This document shows positions 22,301-31,322 of a stretch of DNA of 64,000 nucleotides, piece by piece (position 1 is the first letter of the stretch; every line of letters begins with the position of its first letter). The position numbers and the translations under genes are program-made. The stretch comes from Roseateles sp. SL47 (lineage in GTDB: Bacteria; Pseudomonadota; Gammaproteobacteria; Burkholderiales; Burkholderiaceae_C). The notes below the pieces were generated by a model. That model saw nothing but the letters and a program-made list of their open reading frames with translations, did not search any database and was not told the origin of the DNA. The stretch lies in the NCBI RefSeq assembly GCF_026625885.1, contig NZ_CP113068.1, forward strand, positions 62,001 through 126,000. Reading direction: 5' to 3'.

Positions 22301-24469
22301 GCCCATGCCGTCGATGTCCCGCGTCTGGCGCAGGAAGTTGTCGAACTCGGCTCTCGATGCACGGCCATCTTCATCCGTCTCTGAAATCGGAAGTCCCTGG
22401 GCGTTGTATCGCACCCGATGGACGCCCCCCACGGGATTGGTGAGATTCAATCGTCGATTGAGCCCGTCATAGGTGGCCTGAATCTTCTTGCCACGTGCGT
22501 CGGTGGATTCGACCACATTGCCGACCTTGTCGCGCTGATAGGTTCGGCTGTGCCGCAGTGGATCCACCACGCTCAGCAGTTGGCCGCCAGCATCCACTTG
22601 GTAGACGGTCGTATTGCTTCGTGGATCCGTGAAAGAGATCAGGTTTCCGAAGCGATCGTACTGATAGCGGCGAACACCGCCTTCGGGGTCGGTGGTCTGG
22701 CTGATCTGCCCTTGGCTGTCATAGGCCACCTGCCACACGGCATCCGCCGTCACGGTGCCGTTTGATTCGGTTCGCCCTTTCCGGGTGACGCGGGTGAACT
22801 GACCTCGCTCGTTGACTGTGTATTCGGTGACGCGTTGTTCCGGCGTTCCGGCCGCTTCCGTCTTGCGGATGAGATTGCCGACAGCGTCATAGTCATACAC
22901 CGTTTGGTTCCCAAGCGGATCCACCTCCTCGGTCAGTCCGAGGTGCAAGGCTGAATAGGCCCGCTTGTAGACGCCACCATCCGGATAACTGACCTCGATG
23001 GTCTGGTCAAACTCGTTGCGGGTGGTCCGCGTCGAAAAGCCCCGCGCATTGGTATTGGTCTCGGCCCGCGCACCGGTGTCGTACCGGATCTCTTCATCCG
23101 TACGCCCATTCACAATGCGGCGCACCAACTTCCCCACCCGGTTGTAGGTGAAGTCATCCACCCGGCGGCCGGCCGCGGTTTCCGGCCCGGTTACCTTGCT
23201 GATGAACTGCTTGTTGGTGTCGTCGTAGTCGAAGAAGTAGTCGGTGACGCCGCCGTCCGGTGCGATTCGCTGCTTCACCGTGTCGCCGCTGTAGGCCAGT
23301 TGGTCCACCCGGCCTTCCGGGTCGGTCACCTTGGTGATGTGATTGCCGACGTCATACTCGTACTGCGTGACGTTGCCCCGCACATCGGTCACTTGCGTCA
23401 GGCGGTTCTTGTCGTCGTATTGATACTTGACGCTGCGGCTGGGCAGATCGCCGGCAATGCCGCTGGCCGGATAGTCCCGGATCTCGGTGAGCAGTTCCCC
23501 GGTGTAATGAAGGCTCCACAGCACACGGCCATTGGCATCCACCACCCCTCGCAGAATGCCGGCGCTGTCCCGCAGCATCCACACGGCATTGTTGTTGCGG
23601 TCCCCATAGCCAACCATCTGGCCCTGGGTGTTGTAGTCGATCCAGTCGCCACTGCGGTCGATCCAGCGGAAGCCCTTGGCATTGGTCTGCGCATTCAGGT
23701 TGATGCGGCCGCTGGCCAGTTGGGCGTAGGCCGTCGTGGCCGACATCACCGGCAATTGCTGCACCGCACGCTTTTCCAGAATGCTGCGGTTGCTGAAGGC
23801 ATAACGGCCGCTGTCACCGAGATACAGCTCATTGATGCGGCGGATGCCCTCGGTGTCCCGGAAGCTCGATCCGCTGCTGAGGCTGGAGCCCGCGCACAGC
23901 CCGGCATAGTCCACACTCACGCGTTGCACGGGCGGGTAATCCGCACTGGCCTCGCCCATCAAGCGGTTGAACGGCGTGGTGCGCACCGGCACCATCGGGC
24001 CGACTTCCGGAATGCCACCAATGACGGCGGTTCCGACGGACGGTTGCCAGTCCTCATCCACCCACACCCAGCAGCCGCTGCCGGCGCCCCCGCTGCCACT
24101 GGACGACAGCGCCGACCCGCTGCTGCTGCCGCTCCCGCTGCTGTCCGAGACCGTGCCGGCAGTGGTGTCGGCCGACTGGCTTCCCGTCAGGTTCTTCCAG
24201 CTCTGGGACAAGCTCTCCCACTGGGGTTGGAACTTCCACTCCTGTCCATCCCACATCCGCGCCCAGCGCACTTCGCCCGCCGTGGTCATCAGGCGCATGT
24301 CGTCCACACTGATGACGGCATACCCATTGGGCTGGCTCACGCTGACGCCGGTGATGCTGGTCGAGGGATTGCCCTGGCCGGAAGCCAGGAACGAACTCAG
24401 CGCAAGCATCAGGCCCACGCCCAGCGTCAGCGCCTGCCGACTCCATCCATGGGCCTTTTTCTTGGTCAT
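19379..24469 (-). CDS. RHS-repeat polymorphic toxin with signal peptide, Hint domain and HNH-type nuclease tip
   Basis: The 1696-residue product starts at ATG 24469 behind GGAAG. Order: signal peptide (residues 1-30, ALTLGVGLMLALSSFLASGQ); a Ser/Gly-rich N-terminal region; many YD/RHS repeats (about 280-1350, for example YDDKNRLTQVTD); the RHS core end RYYDPDLGRYISQDPIGLEG near 1380. Next comes a Cys-rich hydrophobic stretch (1398-1460, eight cysteines), then a Hint domain from NSFPGET (1463) to VHN (1624). The last 72 residues carry HH-N-H features (H1661, H1662, N1677, C-terminal QHMDWH) of an HNH/Endo VII-like nuclease. The usual Hint nucleophile Cys is Ser1464. A Sec signal is unusual for an RHS toxin and argues against T6SS loading. 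The start is 14 bases after the giant upstream gene. Confidence 0.9.
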   Translation of the reverse strand: MTKKKAHGWSRQALTLGVGLMLALSSFLASGQGNPSTSITGVSVSQPNGYAVISVDDMRLMTTAGEVRWARMWDGQEWKFQPQWESLSQSWKNLTGSQSADTTAGTVSDSSGSGSSSGSALSSSGSGGAGSGCWVWVDEDWQPSVGTAVIGGIPEVGPMVPVRTTPFNRLMGEASADYPPVQRVSVDYAGLCAGSSLSSGSSFRDTEGIRRINELYLGDSGRYAFSNRSILEKRAVQQLPVMSATTAYAQLASGRINLNAQTNAKGFRWIDRSGDWIDYNTQGQMVGYGDRNNNAVWMLRDSAGILRGVVDANGRVLWSLHYTGELLTEIRDYPASGIAGDLPSRSVKYQYDDKNRLTQVTDVRGNVTQYEYDVGNHITKVTDPEGRVDQLAYSGDTVKQRIAPDGGVTDYFFDYDDTNKQFISKVTGPETAAGRRVDDFTYNRVGKLVRRIVNGRTDEEIRYDTGARAETNTNARGFSTRTTRNEFDQTIEVSYPDGGVYKRAYSALHLGLTEEVDPLGNQTVYDYDAVGNLIRKTEAAGTPEQRVTEYTVNERGQFTRVTRKGRTESNGTVTADAVWQVAYDSQGQISQTTDPEGGVRRYQYDRFGNLISFTDPRSNTTVYQVDAGGQLLSVVDPLRHSRTYQRDKVGNVVESTDARGKKIQATYDGLNRRLNLTNPVGGVHRVRYNAQGLPISETDEDGRASRAEFDNFLRQTRDIDGMGHVTQLSYDLPDGSSSGTVGGLFDPTETQYPSFTLQQRYDALERLTSESLINTNAHGTEGLVSTRKYDRRGNLTSETDAKGKTHTYRYDALGQLIEVADSQGKKTTALFDARGNLIEITDANGNVNKFVFDRLNRTTAEILPLGQTTSYRYDIGGNLVQKNHPDGNRTEYAFDALNRLSEVRQLASNDVLLRTTNYQWDEESHLIGWTDADHSRNQTSSGTLTYDAAGRQTGESVNYPNGPTLSYGYGYSSAGYKTSMTWADNTTLEFAHSAHGQLQSVTIPGEGTISVDEFKWLEPTKVTVPGGTTQQRTLDGLLYLEDLKVRTPGQQTLLSLSNTWGKVQELKSQARADTFNGLSSTQTQSFSYDDENRLTEVQSDGSAYGSDTERYTLDAVGNRIAHSKVNGAWTYDANNRLTQIGNGSCGQGSVICFAYDAAGNLTSRQTSSRTLNYRYDALNRLIQVDLGPNAVIARYGYDPLDRRLWKEQFRDREGLPLAQAQRTYFLYAEEGLIAEATQPITLGADGQVTASAAPRITTQYGLRPDSEWGTGPLFIKTVNSAGQDVFAYYHHDQQLTPLQASDKSGRTVWSASYSPFGRASITTPVASVDQPVIQSALRLPGQYEDAETGLHYNYRRYYDPDLGRYISQDPIGLEGGLNQYQYGNGDPVNQKDPTGECPQCAAFAVCMASCALTTALENAITGECNNWGNTAKDCAIGCAIGMGLGKLFQWGKKLWDRMPCPINSFPGETMIQVQPAQGAEAGASAAAVELKPIRQLKVGDRVLAIAEWKKLDGRFSPDELLSYEPVTDIFTNLKEQSLIHLTLSNGARLTATEGHPLMTPDGWRDAVLLRKGDAVVLRPSHDEVEPKLYVVDARVERKLMQVFNLEVANVHTYFVGKDGVGVHNGRCTPSMRRAWEKLHGRPWPKNPPNEKIRPGGNQDGHHIQPVSKGGHPTDPANITPMTPSQHMDWHKKNGYK

Positions 24470-24483
24470 TGGTGCTTCCGCCA

Positions 24484-27400
24484 TCAGTCGCATTGCATTC
24501 CACCCTTGGGCACGTAAACGCACTTCTTCCCCTTCAGCTTGATGGGGGTGCTGGAGCCGCTGCCGCCGAAGCCGCCACCGCCCCAGCCGCCGCCACCGCC
24601 GCCACCACTGCCACCGCCCGGGCAGGAGCTGCTGCTGACGGCAAACCAGCTGCTGGAGGCCCCGCAGGACGACTGGCTGCCGTTGGCACACTGGAAGTCG
24701 CAAGTCACCGCAAAGACATTGCTGTAGCTGTAGCAACCGCCGCCCGAGGCGGTGCCGCTGCTGGCCGCCACATCCAATGGCTGCAGTGCAATCACGCGGT
24801 ACGGGATCACCACGCGCTGCTTGGCCTCCAGGGTGCCGGGCACTTCCACCAGGAATTCATAACGGAAGTAGGCATCGCTCTGCGGCAGGCGCTGCTGCAC
24901 GTGGTCGGCGCGGATCAGCCCGTAGTTGGTCAGGCTCAATTCGCCGTAATACACGTCGCCCGCAGCCATCTTGGGCAGGTTGATGCTGGTAGGCTGCATC
25001 ACCACCACCGCCGCAGGCACGTCGGTTTCGAAGGTGGCGTTCAGCGTGATCTCGTAGCGGTCCTGGATGGTGATTTCACGCACGCTCCATTCCACCGTGA
25101 TCAGGTTGTAGTCCAGGAACACCGACTGGTTGGCGGTAATGCCGGGCTTGATGAGCACTCGCCCACCGATGTCCTGGTGGTTGCTGGCCCGCGCCCGGAA
25201 CTTGTAGCGGCCCGCAGGCAGGTTCTGGAACATCGCCTCGCCCAAGCTGTCCGTCAGCAGTTCCTGCGTGATGGTGGCCACGTCCTCGTTCTGCAGGGTG
25301 ATGGTGGCACCGGCCAGGCCCGGAATCAGCTTGCCGTCCTTGCCGATGGTGGCGGTGTAAATGTCCGCCGCCTTGAACAACACATGGCCTTGCCCGCTCT
25401 GCGTGAGGCTGACATAGACATTCAGGCTCTGGCTCGGCAGGTTGTCGCCACTCACGGTCAGCTTGAACTCATACACACCCTCCGGCGTGCCGGCGGGGGG
25501 CGAGAAGGCCAGGTCCACCGGACGGCTCTGCCCGATGGCCAGGGTGCCATTGGCCGCGCTGCCGATGCTGGCCCAGGCGGGCGCCGGGCTGCCGTCCGCC
25601 TTGGTGAGCACGAACTGCAGGTTGATCGCGTCCTGCAGGCCGTTGTTCTTCACCGTCACCGATTCCAGTTGGCTGCCGCCCTGCACCAGGCCGGTCTCGA
25701 CCAGGCTGGGGGTGCTCACCAGATACGGCTTGGCTTCGGACAAGGTGAAGTCCACCCGCACCTGACCCATCGGCGTGTTGGCATGCTCGTCACTCAGCAC
25801 ATCAAAGATCAGCGAGCCGGTGGGCTGCGCTTCATTGTTGGCGGTGAACTGCACCGGCAGGTTCAGCGTCTGGCGTTCCGTCAGAGACACCGGCGCCGGC
25901 AGATCCACCCTCACGCCCGCCGGAATCTGGCCGGTGGGCTGCGACGCGGCATTCAGCGCCAGCCGGACATTGCTGGCCGACGTGCCCGCACCGGCCCGCG
26001 CCGTCAGCGGGATGGTGAAGGCATAGTTCCTCGGCAGGTCCAGCTTGTAAGGCGTTGGGCCCACCGTCACGCGGTTGATGGTGAAGACCTTCTGCTCAGG
26101 CCGGTCGGTGATGTCCGGATGGACCGCGCTCACCTTGTAAAGCCCCGCATCGGTCAGCGTCGGCTTGAAGGTGTAGACGAACTCACCGGCCCCATCGGTC
26201 AGCACATTGAAGCTGCGTTCAAAGCCCTGCTGATTCAGGATCAGTTTCAGCCGGGCATTGGGCAGCGGCAGCCGGCTGCTGCGATCCAGGGCACGGCCGC
26301 TGATGAGAATGTCCTGATCGCCATAGGAGGAGATCGGTCCCACCTGGGTGACCTCACCCAGATAGGCCGTGTCGGACAGAGACACGGTGCGCTCGGAACC
26401 TCGGCCCGTGATCTGGACCTCGTCTTCCTCCCCACTGTGATAGCGCAGCTTGTCCACCTCCAGGCGCACCCGGATGCTGTTCGGGCTGGCGCCCGGGACA
26501 TTCAGGTTGAAGGTGTCCGAGACATAGGCGCTGCCGGCAGGGATACGCGCGACCGTCAGCCCATTGGGCAGGGTGACCACATTGGCGCCAAACACTTGCT
26601 TGTAGGACTGCGTGGCGAGAATGTTGTTGTCGGCGTCCAGCAGCTTGAAGCGCAATTCGCTGGACTCATTGGCGCCATTGCCAGTGGCCGTCAGCAATTC
26701 GACATCCACCTCGCTGGAGTTTTCGATGGTCAGCTTGAGCTTGCCCGTGCCGCCCCGCGTGAACTCATCGGTGGCCATGCCGACCACCAGCGACCCCTCG
26801 GTGACATCCACCGTCTGGCTGCGGGCGATCTTCACCGACTCGCCCTCATTGGTCACTTCAACCCCCACTTCCGCCGACGGCGCGCCGGGTAGGTCGGCAT
26901 AACCGCCCACGATCACCGGCACCAGTTGCGTCTGGTTGGGGCCCAGCGTCAGGGGGGCGGACTTGTGGTCCTTGAACTGCGTGGCGTCGCGGTTGGTCGG
27001 CAGGCGCACCACGGCACGCACACCGGTCACGCTGAAGGCGGACACGTTGGTCAGCTGCACCTGCAGCTTGTTGATCACCCCCCGCTGGATGGGCAGGCCA
27101 GAAACGATCTGGCTGCTGAGGTGGGGCAGCACCACCGTCCGCGGCAGCTCCACCCCATTGGCATCCACCGAGGCGATGGTGTAGCGACGCTCCCCGGCGC
27201 TGAAGCCGCTATCGGTCAGGCGAGTGCTGGTGATCGGGCTGGGCGTGAGGCGGGTACGACTGCTGTCCGGGCCCACATAGACCAGATAGCCGCTGACATT
27301 GCCATTGGGTGCGGCCCAGCTGATGGTGGGCAGTTCGCTGCCCAGCTGTTCCACCCGCACGTCCCGCACGGGCAGGAGGCTGGCATTGAGATAGGCGGAA

Positions 27401-30400
27401 TTGGAGATCGGCGACTCATTGCCCGCCGCATCCACTGCCGTGACGACATAAGCGCCCTGGGTCGGCGAGGGGGCGGTGTCGTAGGTCTGCGGCGTCTTGA
27501 TGCGGGTCTTGAGCGGCGTCAGGCCTTCGATGCTGGTGATGCTGGTGCCATGGGCCCGGTAGAGGTTGTAGTAGTCGACCGTGCTGTTGAGCGGCGGCTG
27601 CCAGGCGGCATAGATGCCCTGGCCGGTGAGCGTCAGCGCCAGGTTCTGCGGAGCACCCGGCGCGGTGGCGCTGGCCAGCACTTCGATGGCGGCCGTCTGC
27701 GCCGACAGGGATTCCTGACCATTGGCCTGACGCACGGTGGCCACTGCATAGCTGTAGCGGCCGTCGGCCGGTGTCTGGTCGATGTATTCAATGCCGGCGC
27801 TGCGTGCCAGTGGCTGCAGGCTGGTGCCGGGGGTCTGACGATAGATCTGGTAGCTGGTGGCGTCGGTCACGGCCTGCCAGGACAGGCGCACCTTGCCACC
27901 CGGCTGCGCCTTGGCGCTGAAACCGAAGGGCGCGTCCAGCGGAGGCAGGTTGCCCTGGTAGACCTGGTGGCGGTTGAAGGCCGAGACCTTGGACGACACG
28001 TTGTCGAGGTCGTCACGGGCCTGCTGATTGAAGCTGAGGATTTCGGAGCCACCCAGGCCTGCATCACCCGGCAGCGTGAAGCTGGCGGTGTAGGTGGTGG
28101 CATTGAGCTGCGTGAGCGTGCCCACGCTCACCGGGGTACGCAGCGGGCCGGACAGCCCATAGCGGACCTGCGGTGTCTGAGCCGGTGCCTTGCTGAACAC
28201 GAAGGTGGCCTGCACCGGCGCGCCGCCCTCGTTCTTGAGCGGTGCGGCCGGGTTCAGCGTGATGCCGGAGAGCGCCGGACCTTCGGTATCCACCCGCAGT
28301 GTGGCGCCGCTGAGTACATCGGTGCCGCGATTGCCCACCAGATCCCGGGCCGAGAACAGCACATTGGCCACGCCGGAGGGTGTGTTCGCGTCCAGCAGGA
28401 AGTTGCCGTTGTAGACGGTGTCACCGGCCTTCACCAGTTCCACCGGAATCGGCACGCCGCCTTGCGGCACCACCGACAGGTAAGGGGTGCTCTGCAGCGG
28501 CTCACTGGTGGTCAGCACCAGGTTGATCCGCCCCTGGCCATAACGTCCGGTGGCCAAGTCCACCTTGCCCAGCGAGGTGTAGGTGATGGAGACCGCCTGC
28601 GGCGAGGTGTTGTCCGCCGTGGCTTGCACCAGGTTGGACAGCGCGCTGAACGTGCCCAGCGCATTCACTGACGCCACACGGTAATAGTAGCTGCCATCCA
28701 CCGGCGGCAGGTCTTCCAGGCTGGCGCCCGTCAGCGGGGAAGCCGTCAACAGGCTGCCCTGCGAGGGGGTATCAAACGGGAACGTGGCGCGCCACACCAG
28801 ATGGCCCACCGATGCGGCATCCTTGGACGACGTCCAGGCCAGCTTGATCTTGCCTTGGGCCTGCGAGCTCGCGGTCAAGGCGCTGGGGCCGGCCGGCTTG
28901 GACGTGTCCAGCACGATGGCCAGCGCCTGGCTGGTCACGCTGGTGCCGCGGTTGTTGCGGACCACCGCAGTGATCTGGTTCGGGCCTTCGCTCAACGCGA
29001 TGTCGGCCTCGAACACCTGGCTGGTGATGGGCACCCAGTCGCCCTGGGCAACCCCGTTCACCTGGAACTGGGCCTCCGCGCCGAGCGGGCTGGTGCCGCG
29101 GACCCGCACCGAGCTCTGGTTGGTCCGGGCGGGCAGCGAGCTGGTCAGCACCGGCGCCACCGGCGGCGGCAGGTCGATCCTGACCGCCGAGGTGTAGGTG
29201 GTGGTGTTCCCGGCGACGTCGGTCACCCCCAGCGACAGCACATAGTCGCCGTTGGCAAACTGCAGCGGATCGATGCTGAGCTGGTAGGTGTTGCTGCCGA
29301 GGTTCTGCAGCGTCAGCGCGGTGGCCGACAGCTCGGCCCGCACACTGGCCACACCACCGGCATCGGACACTGCAAAACGCAGCGTCTCGGTTTTCTGGAC
29401 CAGCAGCGGGCTGGCCAGCGGCGCGCCATTGATCGTCGGCGGCTGCACCACGGGCTGGGTGACATCCGGCGTCACCACGATGTCGCGGCTGGCCAGGGTG
29501 AAACCGCCCACGCCAGTGGCGCGCAGCACCACCGTATAGGTGCCGGGCTGGGTGTAGCGGATGCTGGGATTCGGCGCGGCGCTGGTCCGCCCATCCCCGA
29601 AATTCCACAGATAGCTGGTGGTCTCCCCGGACGACTGGTTCTGGAACACCACCGTCAGCGGCGCCTCACCGGTCAGCGCACTCGCGGCAAAAGCGGCCTG
29701 CGGCGGTGGCAGAACCAGGACATCCGTCGCGGCGCTGGGTTCGCTCAGATTGCCGGCCGCGTCCCGCACGATGATGCGGCCGTAGAGCCGCTGGCCGGCC
29801 ACGGCCGCGGTGTAGGTGTAGTTGGTGGTGCCGGCGGAAAAGGCGGAATCCTGCAGCACGGTGGAGAAAGCCGCGTCCGAGGCGATCTGCAGCCGGATCT
29901 GATCCACGCCGCTGAGCGCATCGGTGGCCGAGAAGCGCCATTCCACCGACGAGGGACCGGTCTGCGCAGGCGGCTGCAGCTGGCCGGTGGGCAGCACCTG
30001 ATCGATGGTCACCGGCTGGCTCAAGCCCGACCACAGCTCCCAGGTGCCTCCACTGTTGACGCTGCCACGCACCCGGGCGCGGTAAGTGGCGCCGGAGACG
30101 AGCCCGTCAGGCCAGGTGAAGCTGCTGACATCACCCACCGTCTGGGTGAGCAGCGTGTCGCCGGCCTCGCTCTGGATCTCGATCTGGTAGGTGTTGAGGT
30201 CGGGCACCTTGGCCCAGGTCCATTCGGGTGCCGCATTGGTATAGCGGCGCAGGACTTGGGGCGGCTCCGGGGTCAGGCCGGAGATATCAATGAATTCATA
30301 AGGAGCAGCGGCATTGGCCGCATAGGTCGTACCACCGGCATCCGGCACAAAGGCAATCGCCTGTTGCGGTGCAATCACATTGGACTGATTGCAACCCACC

Positions 30401-31017
30401 GACGAGGCCTGGTTGGACGGCCCTTGAATGCCGATGGTGGCGCTGCCACCGGTGCTCAATGTTTCCCGCAGATAGCGGTATTGCAGCGTGATCTGATTGC
30501 TGCCTTCATGGAGCACCGCCTGGAAGGTGCCCATCGGCAGATTGGAGCCGTAGAAGTATTGATTGGTCCATTGCACCACCAGCTTGCGATTGGGTGCCTC
30601 ACCAAGGGTCTCGTATTGGATCTTGCCGGTGGGTTGGCCGGAAACGTCGGTCCGCAGGTCGTCCCAGAACACAAAGATGGTGTTGGACAGGGCCGGCAGG
30701 CAGGAGTTGGAATAGGCCGTGGTCGGCGACGAAAACTGGATCAGTCCGTTGGTCGTGACATAGAACTGGGTGACCGGCTGGTTGTAGTAGGTGAAGCTGA
30801 AGCCGATGGGGAAAGGCCCCGCCACCACGTCGTCCCCGACCAGCCCGGTATTGATGCCGGCCTGTGCGGCCGAGCTGCAGGCCATCAGCAGCGCCAGCAA
30901 GAGCAGCCGCGCGCCCTGCACCAGCGATTGGACAAGGCTGCAAAGCCGCTGCAGCAGAGCATGACGCACTGGGCGGACGAGCGCCGCCACGGAGAACCTC
31001 CCCGATCTTTTCATCAT
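24484..31017 (-). CDS. Giant secreted multidomain beta protein (PKD, FN3, carboxypeptidase-regulatory-like), RHS partner
   Basis: About 2177 residues from ATG 31017 (31014 is equally possible; both follow AGGGAG). A hydrophobic leader LLLLALLMACSSAAQAG allows either SPase I cleavage after AQA or a lipobox-like LMAC. A nidogen-like beta domain comes next (residues 40-260, with FVFWDDLRTD), then FN3-like domains. A PKD domain lies near 440-515 (YLWNFGDGRTS), more Ig/FN3-like repeats run to about 1300, and CARDB-like repeats follow. A carboxypeptidase-regulatory-like domain lies at about 1870-1980 (GLAGATITLQNED). The tail is Cys-rich then Gly-rich, ending KKCVYVPKGGMQCD. It looks like a cell-surface or extracellular adhesin or scaffold. 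Its stop is 14 bases upstream of the RHS gene, so the two are cotranscribed. Confidence 0.85.
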   Translation of the reverse strand: MMKRSGRFSVAALVRPVRHALLQRLCSLVQSLVQGARLLLLALLMACSSAAQAGINTGLVGDDVVAGPFPIGFSFTYYNQPVTQFYVTTNGLIQFSSPTTAYSNSCLPALSNTIFVFWDDLRTDVSGQPTGKIQYETLGEAPNRKLVVQWTNQYFYGSNLPMGTFQAVLHEGSNQITLQYRYLRETLSTGGSATIGIQGPSNQASSVGCNQSNVIAPQQAIAFVPDAGGTTYAANAAAPYEFIDISGLTPEPPQVLRRYTNAAPEWTWAKVPDLNTYQIEIQSEAGDTLLTQTVGDVSSFTWPDGLVSGATYRARVRGSVNSGGTWELWSGLSQPVTIDQVLPTGQLQPPAQTGPSSVEWRFSATDALSGVDQIRLQIASDAAFSTVLQDSAFSAGTTNYTYTAAVAGQRLYGRIIVRDAAGNLSEPSAATDVLVLPPPQAAFAASALTGEAPLTVVFQNQSSGETTSYLWNFGDGRTSAAPNPSIRYTQPGTYTVVLRATGVGGFTLASRDIVVTPDVTQPVVQPPTINGAPLASPLLVQKTETLRFAVSDAGGVASVRAELSATALTLQNLGSNTYQLSIDPLQFANGDYVLSLGVTDVAGNTTTYTSAVRIDLPPPVAPVLTSSLPARTNQSSVRVRGTSPLGAEAQFQVNGVAQGDWVPITSQVFEADIALSEGPNQITAVVRNNRGTSVTSQALAIVLDTSKPAGPSALTASSQAQGKIKLAWTSSKDAASVGHLVWRATFPFDTPSQGSLLTASPLTGASLEDLPPVDGSYYYRVASVNALGTFSALSNLVQATADNTSPQAVSITYTSLGKVDLATGRYGQGRINLVLTTSEPLQSTPYLSVVPQGGVPIPVELVKAGDTVYNGNFLLDANTPSGVANVLFSARDLVGNRGTDVLSGATLRVDTEGPALSGITLNPAAPLKNEGGAPVQATFVFSKAPAQTPQVRYGLSGPLRTPVSVGTLTQLNATTYTASFTLPGDAGLGGSEILSFNQQARDDLDNVSSKVSAFNRHQVYQGNLPPLDAPFGFSAKAQPGGKVRLSWQAVTDATSYQIYRQTPGTSLQPLARSAGIEYIDQTPADGRYSYAVATVRQANGQESLSAQTAAIEVLASATAPGAPQNLALTLTGQGIYAAWQPPLNSTVDYYNLYRAHGTSITSIEGLTPLKTRIKTPQTYDTAPSPTQGAYVVTAVDAAGNESPISNSAYLNASLLPVRDVRVEQLGSELPTISWAAPNGNVSGYLVYVGPDSSRTRLTPSPITSTRLTDSGFSAGERRYTIASVDANGVELPRTVVLPHLSSQIVSGLPIQRGVINKLQVQLTNVSAFSVTGVRAVVRLPTNRDATQFKDHKSAPLTLGPNQTQLVPVIVGGYADLPGAPSAEVGVEVTNEGESVKIARSQTVDVTEGSLVVGMATDEFTRGGTGKLKLTIENSSEVDVELLTATGNGANESSELRFKLLDADNNILATQSYKQVFGANVVTLPNGLTVARIPAGSAYVSDTFNLNVPGASPNSIRVRLEVDKLRYHSGEEDEVQITGRGSERTVSLSDTAYLGEVTQVGPISSYGDQDILISGRALDRSSRLPLPNARLKLILNQQGFERSFNVLTDGAGEFVYTFKPTLTDAGLYKVSAVHPDITDRPEQKVFTINRVTVGPTPYKLDLPRNYAFTIPLTARAGAGTSASNVRLALNAASQPTGQIPAGVRVDLPAPVSLTERQTLNLPVQFTANNEAQPTGSLIFDVLSDEHANTPMGQVRVDFTLSEAKPYLVSTPSLVETGLVQGGSQLESVTVKNNGLQDAINLQFVLTKADGSPAPAWASIGSAANGTLAIGQSRPVDLAFSPPAGTPEGVYEFKLTVSGDNLPSQSLNVYVSLTQSGQGHVLFKAADIYTATIGKDGKLIPGLAGATITLQNEDVATITQELLTDSLGEAMFQNLPAGRYKFRARASNHQDIGGRVLIKPGITANQSVFLDYNLITVEWSVREITIQDRYEITLNATFETDVPAAVVVMQPTSINLPKMAAGDVYYGELSLTNYGLIRADHVQQRLPQSDAYFRYEFLVEVPGTLEAKQRVVIPYRVIALQPLDVAASSGTASGGGCYSYSNVFAVTCDFQCANGSQSSCGASSSWFAVSSSSCPGGGSGGGGGGGWGGGGFGGSGSSTPIKLKGKKCVYVPKGGMQCD

Positions 31018-31322
31018 GCTCCCTCTGCATGTTGGCTTTGCCATCCGCTCCCACCGAGCGATGACCAACCTTCTGTTGGTGAAGGCTACCGTAAAGAAAC
31101 GCGAAGATTCTTACAGTTGATCCTCGATTCACCAAATTTCTTTAGTCATTTGTAAGCAGCTCGACACGGCGAGCGTATGCGGCCTTTCAGAGGCAGCGAT
31201 ACGGTTCATTCAAGGCCGCGTTGCACAGCCTCACGAGGAGAAACGCCAATGCCTCGTCGCATTCGCGCGACGGCTGCAGTCATTTAGAGGGACACACGCG
31301 TCCATTCCTCCCAATGGGCGAA
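31018..31322. promoter_or_regulatory. Intergenic region with likely promoter of the giant-protein/RHS operon
   Basis: There is no gene in these 305 bases. It is the 5' leader of the minus-strand giant gene and the 3' flank of the response-regulator gene. A weak minus-strand promoter candidate is TTGGTG (31135-31130), 16 bases, TAAGAA (31113-31108), in a clearly AT-rich stretch at 31080-31155. A 6-bp hairpin (CGTCGC 31255-31260, GCGACG 31267-31272) lies downstream of the regulator gene but lacks a U-tract. Confidence 0.3.

Noticed and set aside
20300..23500. Repeated motifs in the RHS gene considered as a mobile-element or DNA-repeat array
   Set aside because: They are diverged protein-level YD repeats in one open frame. 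No transposase or terminal inverted repeats are seen.
24469..30000. Long plus-strand frames opposite the giant gene and the RHS gene
   Set aside because: They are mirrors of domains with clear PKD, FN3 and RHS signatures on the minus strand.
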